Shown one piece after another: positions 14,563 to 21,383 of a stretch of 21,383 bases of DNA. A model generated the notes under the pieces. The model searched no databases, was not told the origin of the DNA, and saw only the letters and a program-made list of their open reading frames with translations. Position numbers and translations under genes: made by a program. Positions within the stretch are counted from its first letter, which is position 1. Every line of letters begins with the position of its first letter. This DNA comes from JAZDLC01 sp043802345 (GTDB taxonomy: Bacteria; Planctomycetota; B15-G4; JADJEK01): positions 1-21,383 of the forward strand of contig JAZDLC010000098.1 in NCBI GenBank assembly GCA_043802345.1. The letters run 5' to 3'.

Positions 14563-16209
14563 ATGACTTCATCGACCGGCATGTCGGGCGAAATGCTCGA
14601 CATGGTCCTGGAAACCGTGCGCACTGTCCTGGAGCGGGATCTGCCGCCGGAGCGCAGCCTGGAGCTGGACGCGAACGAGGAATTCCCGACCGAGCTGATC
14701 CGGACGTTGCTCTCTCCCGACGTCGGCCTCCACCTGGTGTTCCTGCCGGAGGAGGCCGGAGGTCTGGGCGGCGGGGCGCAGGACGCGGCGAGCCTTTCCG
14801 AGCTGATGGCCAAACGCGATCTCGGCGTGGCAACCGCCTTCCTGGCGATCGCTCTCGGCCTCGATCCGATCCGGGTCGGCGGCACCGAGGAGCAGAAGCA
14901 ACACTGGCTGACGCGCATCGCCGACGAAGGGATGATCGTCGCCTACGGGGTCACCGAGCCGGAGGCAGGCAGCAACGTGGGCGCGTTGCATACTACCGCC
15001 GAGCCGATCACGGACGCGGCGGGGAAGACCACCGGCTACCGGCTGAACGGCTCGAAGCAGTTCATCACCAACGGTGGCACGGCCGATCTGTACACCATCC
15101 TGGCCAAGGCTCCGGGCGGGCCCTCCTTCTTCGTGGTGGAGCGCAGCACTCCCGGCATCAGCCCCGGCAAGACCGAGGACAAGCACGGCATCCGCGCCTC
15201 GAACACCACCAGTGTGATCCTGGAAGACTGCGAGATTCCGGCGGCGAACCTGCTGGGCGGACAAGAAGGTGAGGCGCTGAAGCAGGCCCGGACGGTCTTC
15301 GGCTTCACGCGCCTGCTGGTCGGGTCGCTGGCGCTCGGCTGCGCCCAGGGCGCCCTCGAGCGTGCGGTCGAGTACGCCAAGACGCGCATCCAGTTCGGCA
15401 CGCCGCTGATCGAGAAGCAGGGGTACAACCTCAAGCTGTTGGTCCCCCACCTGGTCGATCTGGAAGCTGGCCGGGCGTACGTGGAGCAGACCGCCCGGGC
15501 CGTCGATGGTGGCGACCTGAATCAGGAGGTCGAGGGTGCGATCGCCAAGTACTGGTCGACCGAGGCCGGCAACCGCGCCGCCGACGCCGCCGTCCAGGCC
15601 CTGGGCGGCTACGGCTACGCCCGGGAGTACATGGTCGAGAAGGCCCGTCGAGACGTGCGCATCACGAACATCTTCGAGGGGACCAGCGAGATCCAGCAGA
15701 ACATCATCGGCATGTACCGCTGGAAGGCCACCGCCGGATCAAAGGGAGCCTTCTACGAGGAAATGGCGGCCGAGATGGACCGACTCCAGGGTGAACGGCC
15801 GGAACTGGGAGCGGGCCTGACCGCCGCGGCCTTGAGAGGGTTGAACGCCACCATCCAGTTCTGCCACAAGACCAAGAAGACCCGCAACCAGATCGTCATG
15901 TTCACCCTGGCCGACATGATCACCCGCGCCGAGGTGGCGGCCGCTCTTTGCCGCAAGGCCGCGGGGCGGACCGACCGGAAGGCGCCCGTCTGGGCCGCCA
16001 TGTCCCGGATCTTCGCCCGCAAGACCCTGACAGAGAACCACACCGCCTCCCACCTCTGTGCCACCGGCTTCCTCTCACCAGAGGACGCGGACGCAGTGAA
16101 GGCCGCCTCCGACCTGTTCGCGCAGGTCGACGCACAGATGCAGGACCACTCCGCCGCGGCCGGCCTCTGGACCGACATGGAGGTCGTGGCGGCCTCGCTG
16201 CGGGAGTAG
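14563..16209 (+). CDS. acyl-CoA dehydrogenase
   Basis: The protein has 548 residues from the ATG at 14563, which has CCGGAG ahead; an overlapping GTG at 14482 would add 27 unconserved residues. The flavin fold is complete: YGVTEPEAGSNVGAL (FAD-binding loop), LNGSKQFITNGGTADLYTILAKA, the KHGIRASNTTSVILEDCEIPAANLLG segment, RTVFGFTRLLVGSLALGCAQGALERAVEYAKTRIQFG, QALGGYGYAREYMVEKARRDVRI, and the catalytic glutamate (about E372) in IFEGTSEIQ. A C-terminal helical extension of about 150 residues resembles the longer VLCAD/ACAD9-like or bacterial long-chain enzymes. It oxidises acyl-CoA to enoyl-CoA and passes electrons to ETF; the chain-length preference is not visible. The gene lies 77 bases after the tyrA stop in the same direction, possibly one transcript. 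Confidence 0.93.
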   Translation: MTSSTGMSGEMLDMVLETVRTVLERDLPPERSLELDANEEFPTELIRTLLSPDVGLHLVFLPEEAGGLGGGAQDAASLSELMAKRDLGVATAFLAIALGLDPIRVGGTEEQKQHWLTRIADEGMIVAYGVTEPEAGSNVGALHTTAEPITDAAGKTTGYRLNGSKQFITNGGTADLYTILAKAPGGPSFFVVERSTPGISPGKTEDKHGIRASNTTSVILEDCEIPAANLLGGQEGEALKQARTVFGFTRLLVGSLALGCAQGALERAVEYAKTRIQFGTPLIEKQGYNLKLLVPHLVDLEAGRAYVEQTARAVDGGDLNQEVEGAIAKYWSTEAGNRAADAAVQALGGYGYAREYMVEKARRDVRITNIFEGTSEIQQNIIGMYRWKATAGSKGAFYEEMAAEMDRLQGERPELGAGLTAAALRGLNATIQFCHKTKKTRNQIVMFTLADMITRAEVAAALCRKAAGRTDRKAPVWAAMSRIFARKTLTENHTASHLCATGFLSPEDADAVKAASDLFAQVDAQMQDHSAAAGLWTDMEVVAASLRE

Positions 16210-16695
16210 AGCTCCGCTGGCGCGGCGACGGGAGTGATTCCGAGTCTCCTGCTGTGCAACGCGGCCGCGGGCCGCAACCGAAGAGGGATTCCGGACGAGT
16301 GGTGCGGCGGTGAAGGTCGAATCACGACTGTCCTCCCGATGCCGATGCCGATTCCGACTCCCAATTCCTGCCCGCGCCGCGGAGAATCTCGAGGTAAGGG
16401 CCCGCACAGGAATCACTCCCGGTTTTGGCCGGCCCTCGCCGCCCCTGGCTGTGTTGCTCCTCCTCGGAGTATCTCAAATACACGGTCGTCGTCGCGCCGT
16501 GCCAGGAACAACGATTGCTCGCCCAAAACAGGAAGTTATTTCTGCGCGGGCCCTAAGTAGCATGGCGGGCAGCGTGACGCGTCGCGCGATTCAGTGCCTG
16601 TTACGAACCTGTGACCGGACTGCCCGTTCCTCTTGCGGTATGCTGAGCGGATCTGAACAAGACCTCCAGGTCACCTGTCGAGCGGAGACCCAACG
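16210..16695. other. 486-base gap without a convincing gene
   Basis: No reading frame here has family-like sequence on either strand. It contains four imperfect CCGATG-type hexamers (16336-16359) and an AT-richer patch at about 16520-16555. Near its end, TATGCT at 16639-16644 could be a -10 element about 50 bases before the next gene, with no good -35 at 17 bases. Promoters for the following gene should lie here. Confidence 0.5.
16336..16359 (+). repeat. short tandem hexamer (CCGATG/CCGATT/CCGACT)
   Basis: Four consecutive six-base units, CCGATG twice, then CCGATT and CCGACT, lie in the non-coding gap. The array is short and decaying and could be a simple-sequence tract without function. Confidence 0.5.
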
Positions 16696-17268
16696 GTGAA
16701 GCACTCCATGATCATGATCGGACTGATCGCACTGGCCACATTGGGTGCAGCACTACCTGTGCCCGCAGAGCGGGCGCCGGACGAGGACAACGCCGCCATC
16801 AAGCCGGTCGTCACCTGGTCCGGCCCCAACAGCCGGATCACCGAGCGGACGTACCTGCGCATGGTCAAGCAGAACGACCTGCTCCGCACCTGGTACGACC
16901 ACCTTGGCACGCAACCGAAGAGCGGCGGCCGGCACGACCCGTCCGTCGATCCGGTCATTCCGGAGGTCGACTTCGACCGGTACATGGTCCTCGGCATCTT
17001 CCAGGGCAAGGAGTGCAACAGCACCGGCGTCTTCGTCGACTCGATCGAGGAGACCGATGACGAGTTGATCGTGAAGTTCGACGAGCACACCTACCAGACC
17101 GAAGCGCCGATGGGACAGGCGGACCAGGGGGACCGCGTGACGCCGTTTGGCATCTTCGTGGTGCCGCGGACCAACAAGCCGGTCGTCTTCGTCGAAAACG
17201 TGCAGGGCCTCCTGCACGCCCCGCCGGAATGGGAGGAGCAGTTCCGGACCGGTTGGCTTTCGAAGTAG
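16696..17268 (+). CDS. secreted protein, PrcB C-terminal-like
   Basis: The protein has 190 residues from a GTG start with GCGGAG 8-10 bases ahead. MKHSMIMIGLIALATLGAALPVPA is a clear Sec signal peptide with probable cleavage after about residue 24. The mature part contains a segment like the PrcB C-terminal domain: VDFDRYMVLGIFQGKECNSTGVFVDSIEETDDELIVKFDEHTYQ (about 93-136), then TPFGIFVVPRTNKPVVFVEN. PrcB-like proteins are small exported modulators or folding partners, in one case of a protease complex; that function cannot be assumed here. There is one cysteine in the mature chain, no lipobox and no transmembrane segment beyond the signal. The next gene is 147 bases downstream. The domain call is moderate and the role unknown. 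Confidence 0.75.
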   Translation: MKHSMIMIGLIALATLGAALPVPAERAPDEDNAAIKPVVTWSGPNSRITERTYLRMVKQNDLLRTWYDHLGTQPKSGGRHDPSVDPVIPEVDFDRYMVLGIFQGKECNSTGVFVDSIEETDDELIVKFDEHTYQTEAPMGQADQGDRVTPFGIFVVPRTNKPVVFVENVQGLLHAPPEWEEQFRTGWLSK

Positions 17269-17415
17269 CCCACGTGCGTCAGGAGTTTCCCGACCGGTCG
17301 TCCGCAAGGAAACGGGTAACCTCATCGTTTGATCGGGATGTGGAGGGCTGAAGTGCGCGGGAGCCGATGACCCGGTTCTCAGGCCCTGCCTCTTTCAGAG
17401 TGTTGGAGGTTCCGT

Positions 17416-18729
17416 GTGTCGCTCTGGATCAAGTTACTCTGCGGTGGGGCCGCATTTCTCGTGCTCCTGGTTGCTGGGCTCCTGCTCGGCGGACATGCCC
17501 TTCACAAAGAGATGGAGAGGGCCGGGTACCAGTACTTCGATGGACCTCGAGCACGGCGGTGGTCACCCGACGAAGTCCGCACTCTGCTTCGGGATTCGGA
17601 GCACGAGCCGCTCGCGGCCGCGGTCAGTTCCATCAACCGGGCGGACCACCCGTGGCTGACGACCTTGCTGCTGGATGAGCTGCGGTCGGCGATTGACACC
17701 GAACAACGGAATCGGGCGCTCGAGTTGGTCGAGACGATCAACTGGTGCTGCTTTGATGCACGAGAATCAGTGCGGGTCTTCTGCTGGCAGCAGGCGAAGG
17801 AGCCAGGCTTCGGCCAGGAGATCACCATCCAGTTGCTTCGCGCCATGGGCGATGCCAGAGACCAGGACCTGCTCGTCGGCTTGACGTCTGCGAGCTCACC
17901 GACCGTGACGGACGCGGCACGGGAAGCGCTCGAGGACTTGTTCGGAGCCCCGGACGCAACACAGACATTCCAGGTCACGGAACCGATTCCAGGGAGCCTT
18001 CCCTGGCTGCTCCGACGGTTGACTGCGATGAGAGGCTGGCCCGTGATGCCGGATGAGCAACGCTGGCCACGAAACGGGGACGAACTCAGGGAATGCCCCG
18101 AAGAAGACCAGGTGCGAATGCTGCGCCTCCTGCTTTTCTCCTGCACGCTGCCGCTCGAGGAGTTTCCGGGTGAGCGCGAGTTCGAGATTCTAGGTGCCGG
18201 CTGGTACTTCCTGGAATGGTGGGAACAACCTGATCCGGACTCCCACTTCAGGGCCGTGGGTGAGCTGTTTCCGTCGGCTCTGTTGGAACTGTCGGATGAG
18301 ATCCAGCGGCGGGAAGCACGAGACCTCCAGCGGCAGTTCTGGCAGTCGCTCGATGGGTGGCAACTCCACAGCTTCGAGGCGCCGACCGTCGGACGGCTGT
18401 ACCAGTCCTGGATCGACTTCGACATGGATGAACCCACGCGGTTCCATTTCCTGCGTGCGACCACGGAATTCGATCTTGACCATCGCCAGAGCCGTGAGCT
18501 CCAACTCATCGCTTCTCTCGACCTGGAGAACTGGTGCAAGGAAGATCACGAGGGATTTCACTGGGTCCTGCGGCGTGTCGGAAACCTGCTCGAAGAAGAC
18601 ACTGCCGGCTTCCTGGCCCGTTGTTGGCACAAGCCTGTGTGCGAGTTGGATCTCTCCGCCATCCGCGCTGCCCTCCGCCGCAACTACACGTGGGATCCGG
18701 AGGCGAGGAAGTTCAGGAGTGTGGATTGA
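17416..18729 (+). CDS. membrane-anchored protein of unknown function, helical repeats
   Basis: The protein has 437 residues from a GTG start with GGAGGT 5 bases ahead. Residues 5-26 (IKLLCGGAAFLVLLVAGLLLGG) form a single N-terminal transmembrane anchor; the rest is probably periplasmic. Residues about 50-175 are a run of short helices with HEAT-like spacing (LLLDELRSAIDTEQRNRALELVETI; QEITIQLLRAMGDARDQDLLVGL; TVTDAAREALEDLFG). The remainder is rich in W, F, E and D, with WYFLEWWEQPDPDSHF and YQSWIDFDMDEPTRFHFLRATTEFDLD. I do not recognise a family or catalytic motif. The gene lies between the PrcB-like secreted protein and tryptophan dioxygenase, in the same direction as both. Confidence 0.8.
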   Translation: MSLWIKLLCGGAAFLVLLVAGLLLGGHALHKEMERAGYQYFDGPRARRWSPDEVRTLLRDSEHEPLAAAVSSINRADHPWLTTLLLDELRSAIDTEQRNRALELVETINWCCFDARESVRVFCWQQAKEPGFGQEITIQLLRAMGDARDQDLLVGLTSASSPTVTDAAREALEDLFGAPDATQTFQVTEPIPGSLPWLLRRLTAMRGWPVMPDEQRWPRNGDELRECPEEDQVRMLRLLLFSCTLPLEEFPGEREFEILGAGWYFLEWWEQPDPDSHFRAVGELFPSALLELSDEIQRREARDLQRQFWQSLDGWQLHSFEAPTVGRLYQSWIDFDMDEPTRFHFLRATTEFDLDHRQSRELQLIASLDLENWCKEDHEGFHWVLRRVGNLLEEDTAGFLARCWHKPVCELDLSAIRAALRRNYTWDPEARKFRSVD

Positions 18730-18798
18730 GACGATCGGTTCGGAATCTGTAGAAATGAACCCGGTTCCGACGCATGACGAGAGGGATGGGAGCTGGAG

Positions 18799-19584
18799 AT
18801 GGCGCTGACCTACGCGAGCTACCTCAGGCTGGACGAGCTGCTGAAGCTCCAGGTTCCGGAGTCCGAGCCGCCGGAGCATGACGAGATGCTGTTCATCGTC
18901 ATCCACCAGGCGTACGAAGTCTGGTTCAAGCAGGTCCTGCACGAGCTGGATCACCTCGTGGTGCTGCTGGATGGGAACGATCTCGCCCGGTCGAGGCATA
19001 CGCTGAGAAGGGTGCGCACGATCATGAAGCTGCTCGTCTCCCAGGTCGACGTGCTGGAGACGATGACCCCGATGGAGTTCCTCTCCTTCCGGGATCGGCT
19101 CGAGTCGGCCAGCGGCTTCCAGTCGGCCCAGTTCAGGGAACTCGAGTACCTCCTTGGATTCAAGCAGCGCCGCGTGATGGAGCCGTTCGCCAAGGGGTCC
19201 GAGGCGAGACGCAAGCTGGAAGCCCGCTTCGCGGCCCCCACCCTCTGGGACATCTTCATGCGCTTCTTGGCCAGGCAGGGCCATGCGGTCCCCGCGGAGG
19301 TCCTGAATCGGGATGTGACGAAGGTCGTCCTCTCCTCCCCGAAACTCCAGGACGTGCTCTATCAGATCTACCAGGACGATCCGTCCCTGGCCGATTTCTG
19401 CGAGCTGCTGAGCGACCTCGACGAGGGGCTTCAGGAATGGCGCTACCGGCATGTCAAGATGGTCGAGCGCACGATCGGCAGCCGGGCCGGAACGGGCGGC
19501 TCCTCCGGAGTCGACTATCTGAGGGGAACCCTCTTCAAGCCGTGCTTCCCGGACCTGTGGAAGTTCCGGTCCCTGCCGGGTTGA
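18799..19584 (+). CDS. kynA: tryptophan 2,3-dioxygenase
   Basis: The protein has 261 residues, the usual bacterial length. It oxidises L-tryptophan to N-formylkynurenine with a haem b cofactor in the cytoplasm. Visible features are YASYLRLDELLKLQ (5-18), HDEMLFIVIHQAYEVWFKQVLHELD (27-51, with H36, F43 and H48 in active-site places), RLESASGFQSAQFRELEYLLG (100-120, R113 for carboxylate binding), the proximal haem ligand H218 in EWRYRHVKMVERTIG, and the GTGGSSGVDYLR loop (231-242) that closes over substrate. The family call is secure. GGGAGCTGGAG precedes the ATG. The kynureninase gene follows after 4 bases, so the pair is one unit. No kynurenine formamidase is present nearby. Confidence 0.96.
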   Translation: MALTYASYLRLDELLKLQVPESEPPEHDEMLFIVIHQAYEVWFKQVLHELDHLVVLLDGNDLARSRHTLRRVRTIMKLLVSQVDVLETMTPMEFLSFRDRLESASGFQSAQFRELEYLLGFKQRRVMEPFAKGSEARRKLEARFAAPTLWDIFMRFLARQGHAVPAEVLNRDVTKVVLSSPKLQDVLYQIYQDDPSLADFCELLSDLDEGLQEWRYRHVKMVERTIGSRAGTGGSSGVDYLRGTLFKPCFPDLWKFRSLPG

Positions 19585-19588
19585 CGCC

Positions 19589-20779
19589 GTGGATCCTCGA
19601 GACCTGTATCGAAATCCGAACGCCCTGGCGCCGCACTACGCCGGCTTCCGGGTCGCGGAGCGCCTGCTGCTGACCGGCCACTCCCATCAGGCCTGGCCCG
19701 ACTGCTGCCGGGAAGCCCAGACGCAGGCCTGGCTGGACGCGGCGGCCCACGTGGATGACAAGTGGAGCCTGGCCTTCGCCAAGGCCGACGAGGTGCGCGC
19801 AGGCTTCGCCCGTCTCCTGGACGACAAGGACGGGGAGATCGCCCTCGGATCGAACACGCATGAACTGATGACGCGCTTCTTCTCCGCCTTGCCGCTCGGG
19901 AAGCGGCCGAAGATCATCACCACCGACGGCGAGTTCCACTCCCTGCGGCGACAGCTCGACCGGCTCGCCGAGGAATCGGTCGAGGTGGTAAAGGTGCCGT
20001 CGCGTCCGGCCCAAAGCGTGGCGGAGCGGATGGCCGTGCTGGTCGACGACCGGACGGCGGCCGTCGCCCTCTCGCACGTCTTCTTCGACAGCGGCCGCAT
20101 CGTCGGGGACCTGAGCCCGCTCGTGGCGGCGTGCGGCCGGCACGGCGCCGAGATTCTGGTGGATGCCTACCACGCGCTCAATGTGATCCCCTTCTCGGTC
20201 AAGTCTCTCGGGCTGCAAGACGCCTTCGTGGTCGGCGGCGGCTACAAGTACTGCCAGCTCGGCGAGGGGAACTGCTTCCTGCGCTTTCCCGCCGCCTGCA
20301 GGCTGCGCCCGGTCATCACCGGCTGGTTCGCCGAGTTCGATCAGATCGGGACGGCGCCGGGTGATCGCCGGGTTCCGTACGGCCGCGGGCATCACCGCTT
20401 CGCCGGCTCCACCTACGATCCCGTGAGCCACTACCGGGCCGCCGCCGTCTTCGACTTCTTCCGGAAACAGCGGCTCACACCCGCATTCCTGCGAGAGGTG
20501 AGCCAGCACCGGGTCGGGCTCCTCGCCAGGACTTTCGATGAGCTGGATCTCCCCCCGGAAGTCGTGACCCGCGATCGGACGGTCCCGCTCGAACAGCTCG
20601 GAGGCTTCCTCGTGCTCGAATCCGAGCGGGCATCGGACCTCTGCTCCCGCCTCAAGGAGCTGGACGTCCACACCGATTCCAGGGGCAACAGCCTGCGCTT
20701 CGGGCCCGCTCCCTACCTCTCTGACGATCAGTTGGTCGACGCGATGACCCGGCTCGGCAGTGCCGTGGGCTCCCTGTAA
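19589..20779 (+). CDS. kynU: kynureninase (class V aminotransferase fold)
   Basis: The protein has 396 residues from a GTG start 4 bases after the tryptophan dioxygenase stop. It is a PLP-dependent class V enzyme of the type found beside tryptophan dioxygenase in many bacteria: GHSHQAWPDCCREAQTQAWLDAA (30-52), GSNTHELMTRFFSAL (87-101), TDGEFHSLRRQLDRL (112-126), VDAYHALNVIPF (191-202, D192 and H195 near PLP) and the Schiff-base lysine K220 in GGGYKYCQLGEGNCFL. The C-terminal small domain ends with SLRFGPAPYLSDDQLVDAM. It would cleave kynurenine to anthranilate and alanine. It differs from classical eukaryote-like KynU in motif detail, so desulfurase-like or other beta-cleaving activity is a weak alternative. 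The context makes kynureninase most likely. Confidence 0.88.
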   Translation: MDPRDLYRNPNALAPHYAGFRVAERLLLTGHSHQAWPDCCREAQTQAWLDAAAHVDDKWSLAFAKADEVRAGFARLLDDKDGEIALGSNTHELMTRFFSALPLGKRPKIITTDGEFHSLRRQLDRLAEESVEVVKVPSRPAQSVAERMAVLVDDRTAAVALSHVFFDSGRIVGDLSPLVAACGRHGAEILVDAYHALNVIPFSVKSLGLQDAFVVGGGYKYCQLGEGNCFLRFPAACRLRPVITGWFAEFDQIGTAPGDRRVPYGRGHHRFAGSTYDPVSHYRAAAVFDFFRKQRLTPAFLREVSQHRVGLLARTFDELDLPPEVVTRDRTVPLEQLGGFLVLESERASDLCSRLKELDVHTDSRGNSLRFGPAPYLSDDQLVDAMTRLGSAVGSL

Positions 20780-20810
20780 CAGTCCAGGCGGTTCGGACGG
20801 GAGCGATCCA

Positions 20811-21383
20811 TCACCTCTCGCCGTCTTCGTCGATGAAGTCTGGCGGATCTCTTGGAGGCGGCAGCTCGGGGAAGGGCCCGATCCAGTCGGCCTTCCGGCC
20901 GATGACCGGAACCAGCACTTCCATTTCGAGTCCGCGCGCCTCTTCAGGGGTCAAGACACCACGCTGCACCAGACAGCTCACCAGATTCCAGTAGCGGTCG
21001 AGAAGTCCGTCCCGGGCCGCGGTGACCTGGGAGACGACCTTGTCCACGCCGCCCCATTCGATGATCAGCCGATCATGCTCGGGAAGTACGGCGTCTCTCA
21101 CCGGAACGCCGGCCATGTCGGCAAGCCACTCGGCCGCACACTCTTCATACCGAAGACTCCCCACTTCACGGATCGACTCTGGAGCTTCGCTCAGGTGTTC
21201 AGTGCGCAGGCTGTAGAGGGGGCGAGGACCATCCGCGATCAACGACCACCGCCCGCCCTCCGGATTCCCGGTCCGCAGATCGTAGGTAACGAGCGGCGGG
21301 GAGCCTTGCAGGGGAAGAACCGCAGCCCCACCTCGCGGGGTACCCCCAACTCCCCCACTGCTGGAGGAGCAACTGCGGCAGCC
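20811..21383 (-). CDS. hypothetical protein, 5' end beyond right edge
   Basis: The frame is open from the right edge to a TGA at 20811, giving at least 190 residues. No ATG or GTG occurs before position 21242 (TTG), yet the sequence upstream of it looks coding (VLPLQGSPPLVTYDLRTGNPEGGRWSL), so the true start is probably outside the window. It begins in view with a cysteine/serine/glycine-rich GCRSCSSSSGGVGG, followed by a helical region (SIREVGSLRYEECAAEWLADM; DKVVSQVTAARDGLLDRYWNLVSCLVQRGVLTPEEARGLEMEVLVP) and an acidic end (PPDFIDEDGER). I do not recognise the family. It is convergent with kynureninase, 31 bases apart. Confidence 0.65.
   Translation of the reverse strand, partial: GCRSCSSSSGGVGGTPRGGAAVLPLQGSPPLVTYDLRTGNPEGGRWSLIADGPRPLYSLRTEHLSEAPESIREVGSLRYEECAAEWLADMAGVPVRDAVLPEHDRLIIEWGGVDKVVSQVTAARDGLLDRYWNLVSCLVQRGVLTPEEARGLEMEVLVPVIGRKADWIGPFPELPPPRDPPDFIDEDGER

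Noticed and set aside
16310..16699. Plus-strand open frame in the large gap
   Set aside because: Its composition is arginine/proline-rich, no family resemblance or good ribosome site is seen, and its end overlaps the next gene's start.
1..21383. CRISPR arrays, tRNA/rRNA genes, insertion sequences or phage genes
   Set aside because: No regular repeat-spacer pattern, tRNA-like cloverleaf, transposase or integrase sequence was seen on either strand.

Overview
The window is GC-rich, densely coding bacterial DNA from an organism I cannot place firmly. Tryptophan 2,3-dioxygenase with a class V kynureninase, several sigma-54 activators, a planctomycete/acidobacterium-type cyclase-repeat protein and an 'orange protein'-type MinD/NifX operon together suggest an uncultured, at least partly anaerobic or microaerophilic lineage such as Acidobacteriota, Krumholzibacteriota/Eisenbacteria or a deltaproteobacterial relative. 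This is inference from gene content. No tRNA, rRNA, CRISPR array or insertion sequence was recognised.

Left third (1-8493): redox and regulatory genes. On the minus strand the window opens inside an iron-sulfur hydrogenase/sulfite-reductase beta-type subunit. It has a well-formed sigma-54 promoter and lies directly downstream of a GAF-type sigma-54 activator. An APS kinase diverges from that activator. A second sigma-54 activator (V4R sensor remnant) and a nitroreductase follow head to head, and both appear to lack their 5' ends. Next come a small RsbRD-N-like protein, a squalene-cyclase-repeat protein with a visible frameshift near its end, and a third sigma-54 activator with a cysteine-bearing PAS domain.

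Middle (8494-11478): an AT-rich regulatory gap with a candidate sigma-54 promoter leads into DUF5320 protein, NifX/MTH1175-like protein and two MinD-type ATPases with inserted 2x[4Fe-4S] ferredoxin domains. This resembles the ORP/MinD systems of anaerobes, which are driven by a PAS sigma-54 activator next door, as here.

Right half (11605-21383): a tightly overlapping cluster of lipoprotein alpha/beta-hydrolase, HisC-family aminotransferase and chorismate mutase-prephenate dehydrogenase is followed closely by an acyl-CoA dehydrogenase. Then come a 486-base gap, two exported or membrane-anchored proteins of unknown role, a tryptophan dioxygenase-kynureninase pair, and a minus-strand unknown gene running off the right edge.

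The best candidates for something new are the redox-PAS/sigma-54/DUF5320/NifX/double MinD-ferredoxin module, the grouping of three different sigma-54 activators within about 8 kb, the truncated head-to-head junction near 4540, and a 10-bp perfect inverted repeat between the PAS activator and the frameshifted cyclase-like gene.
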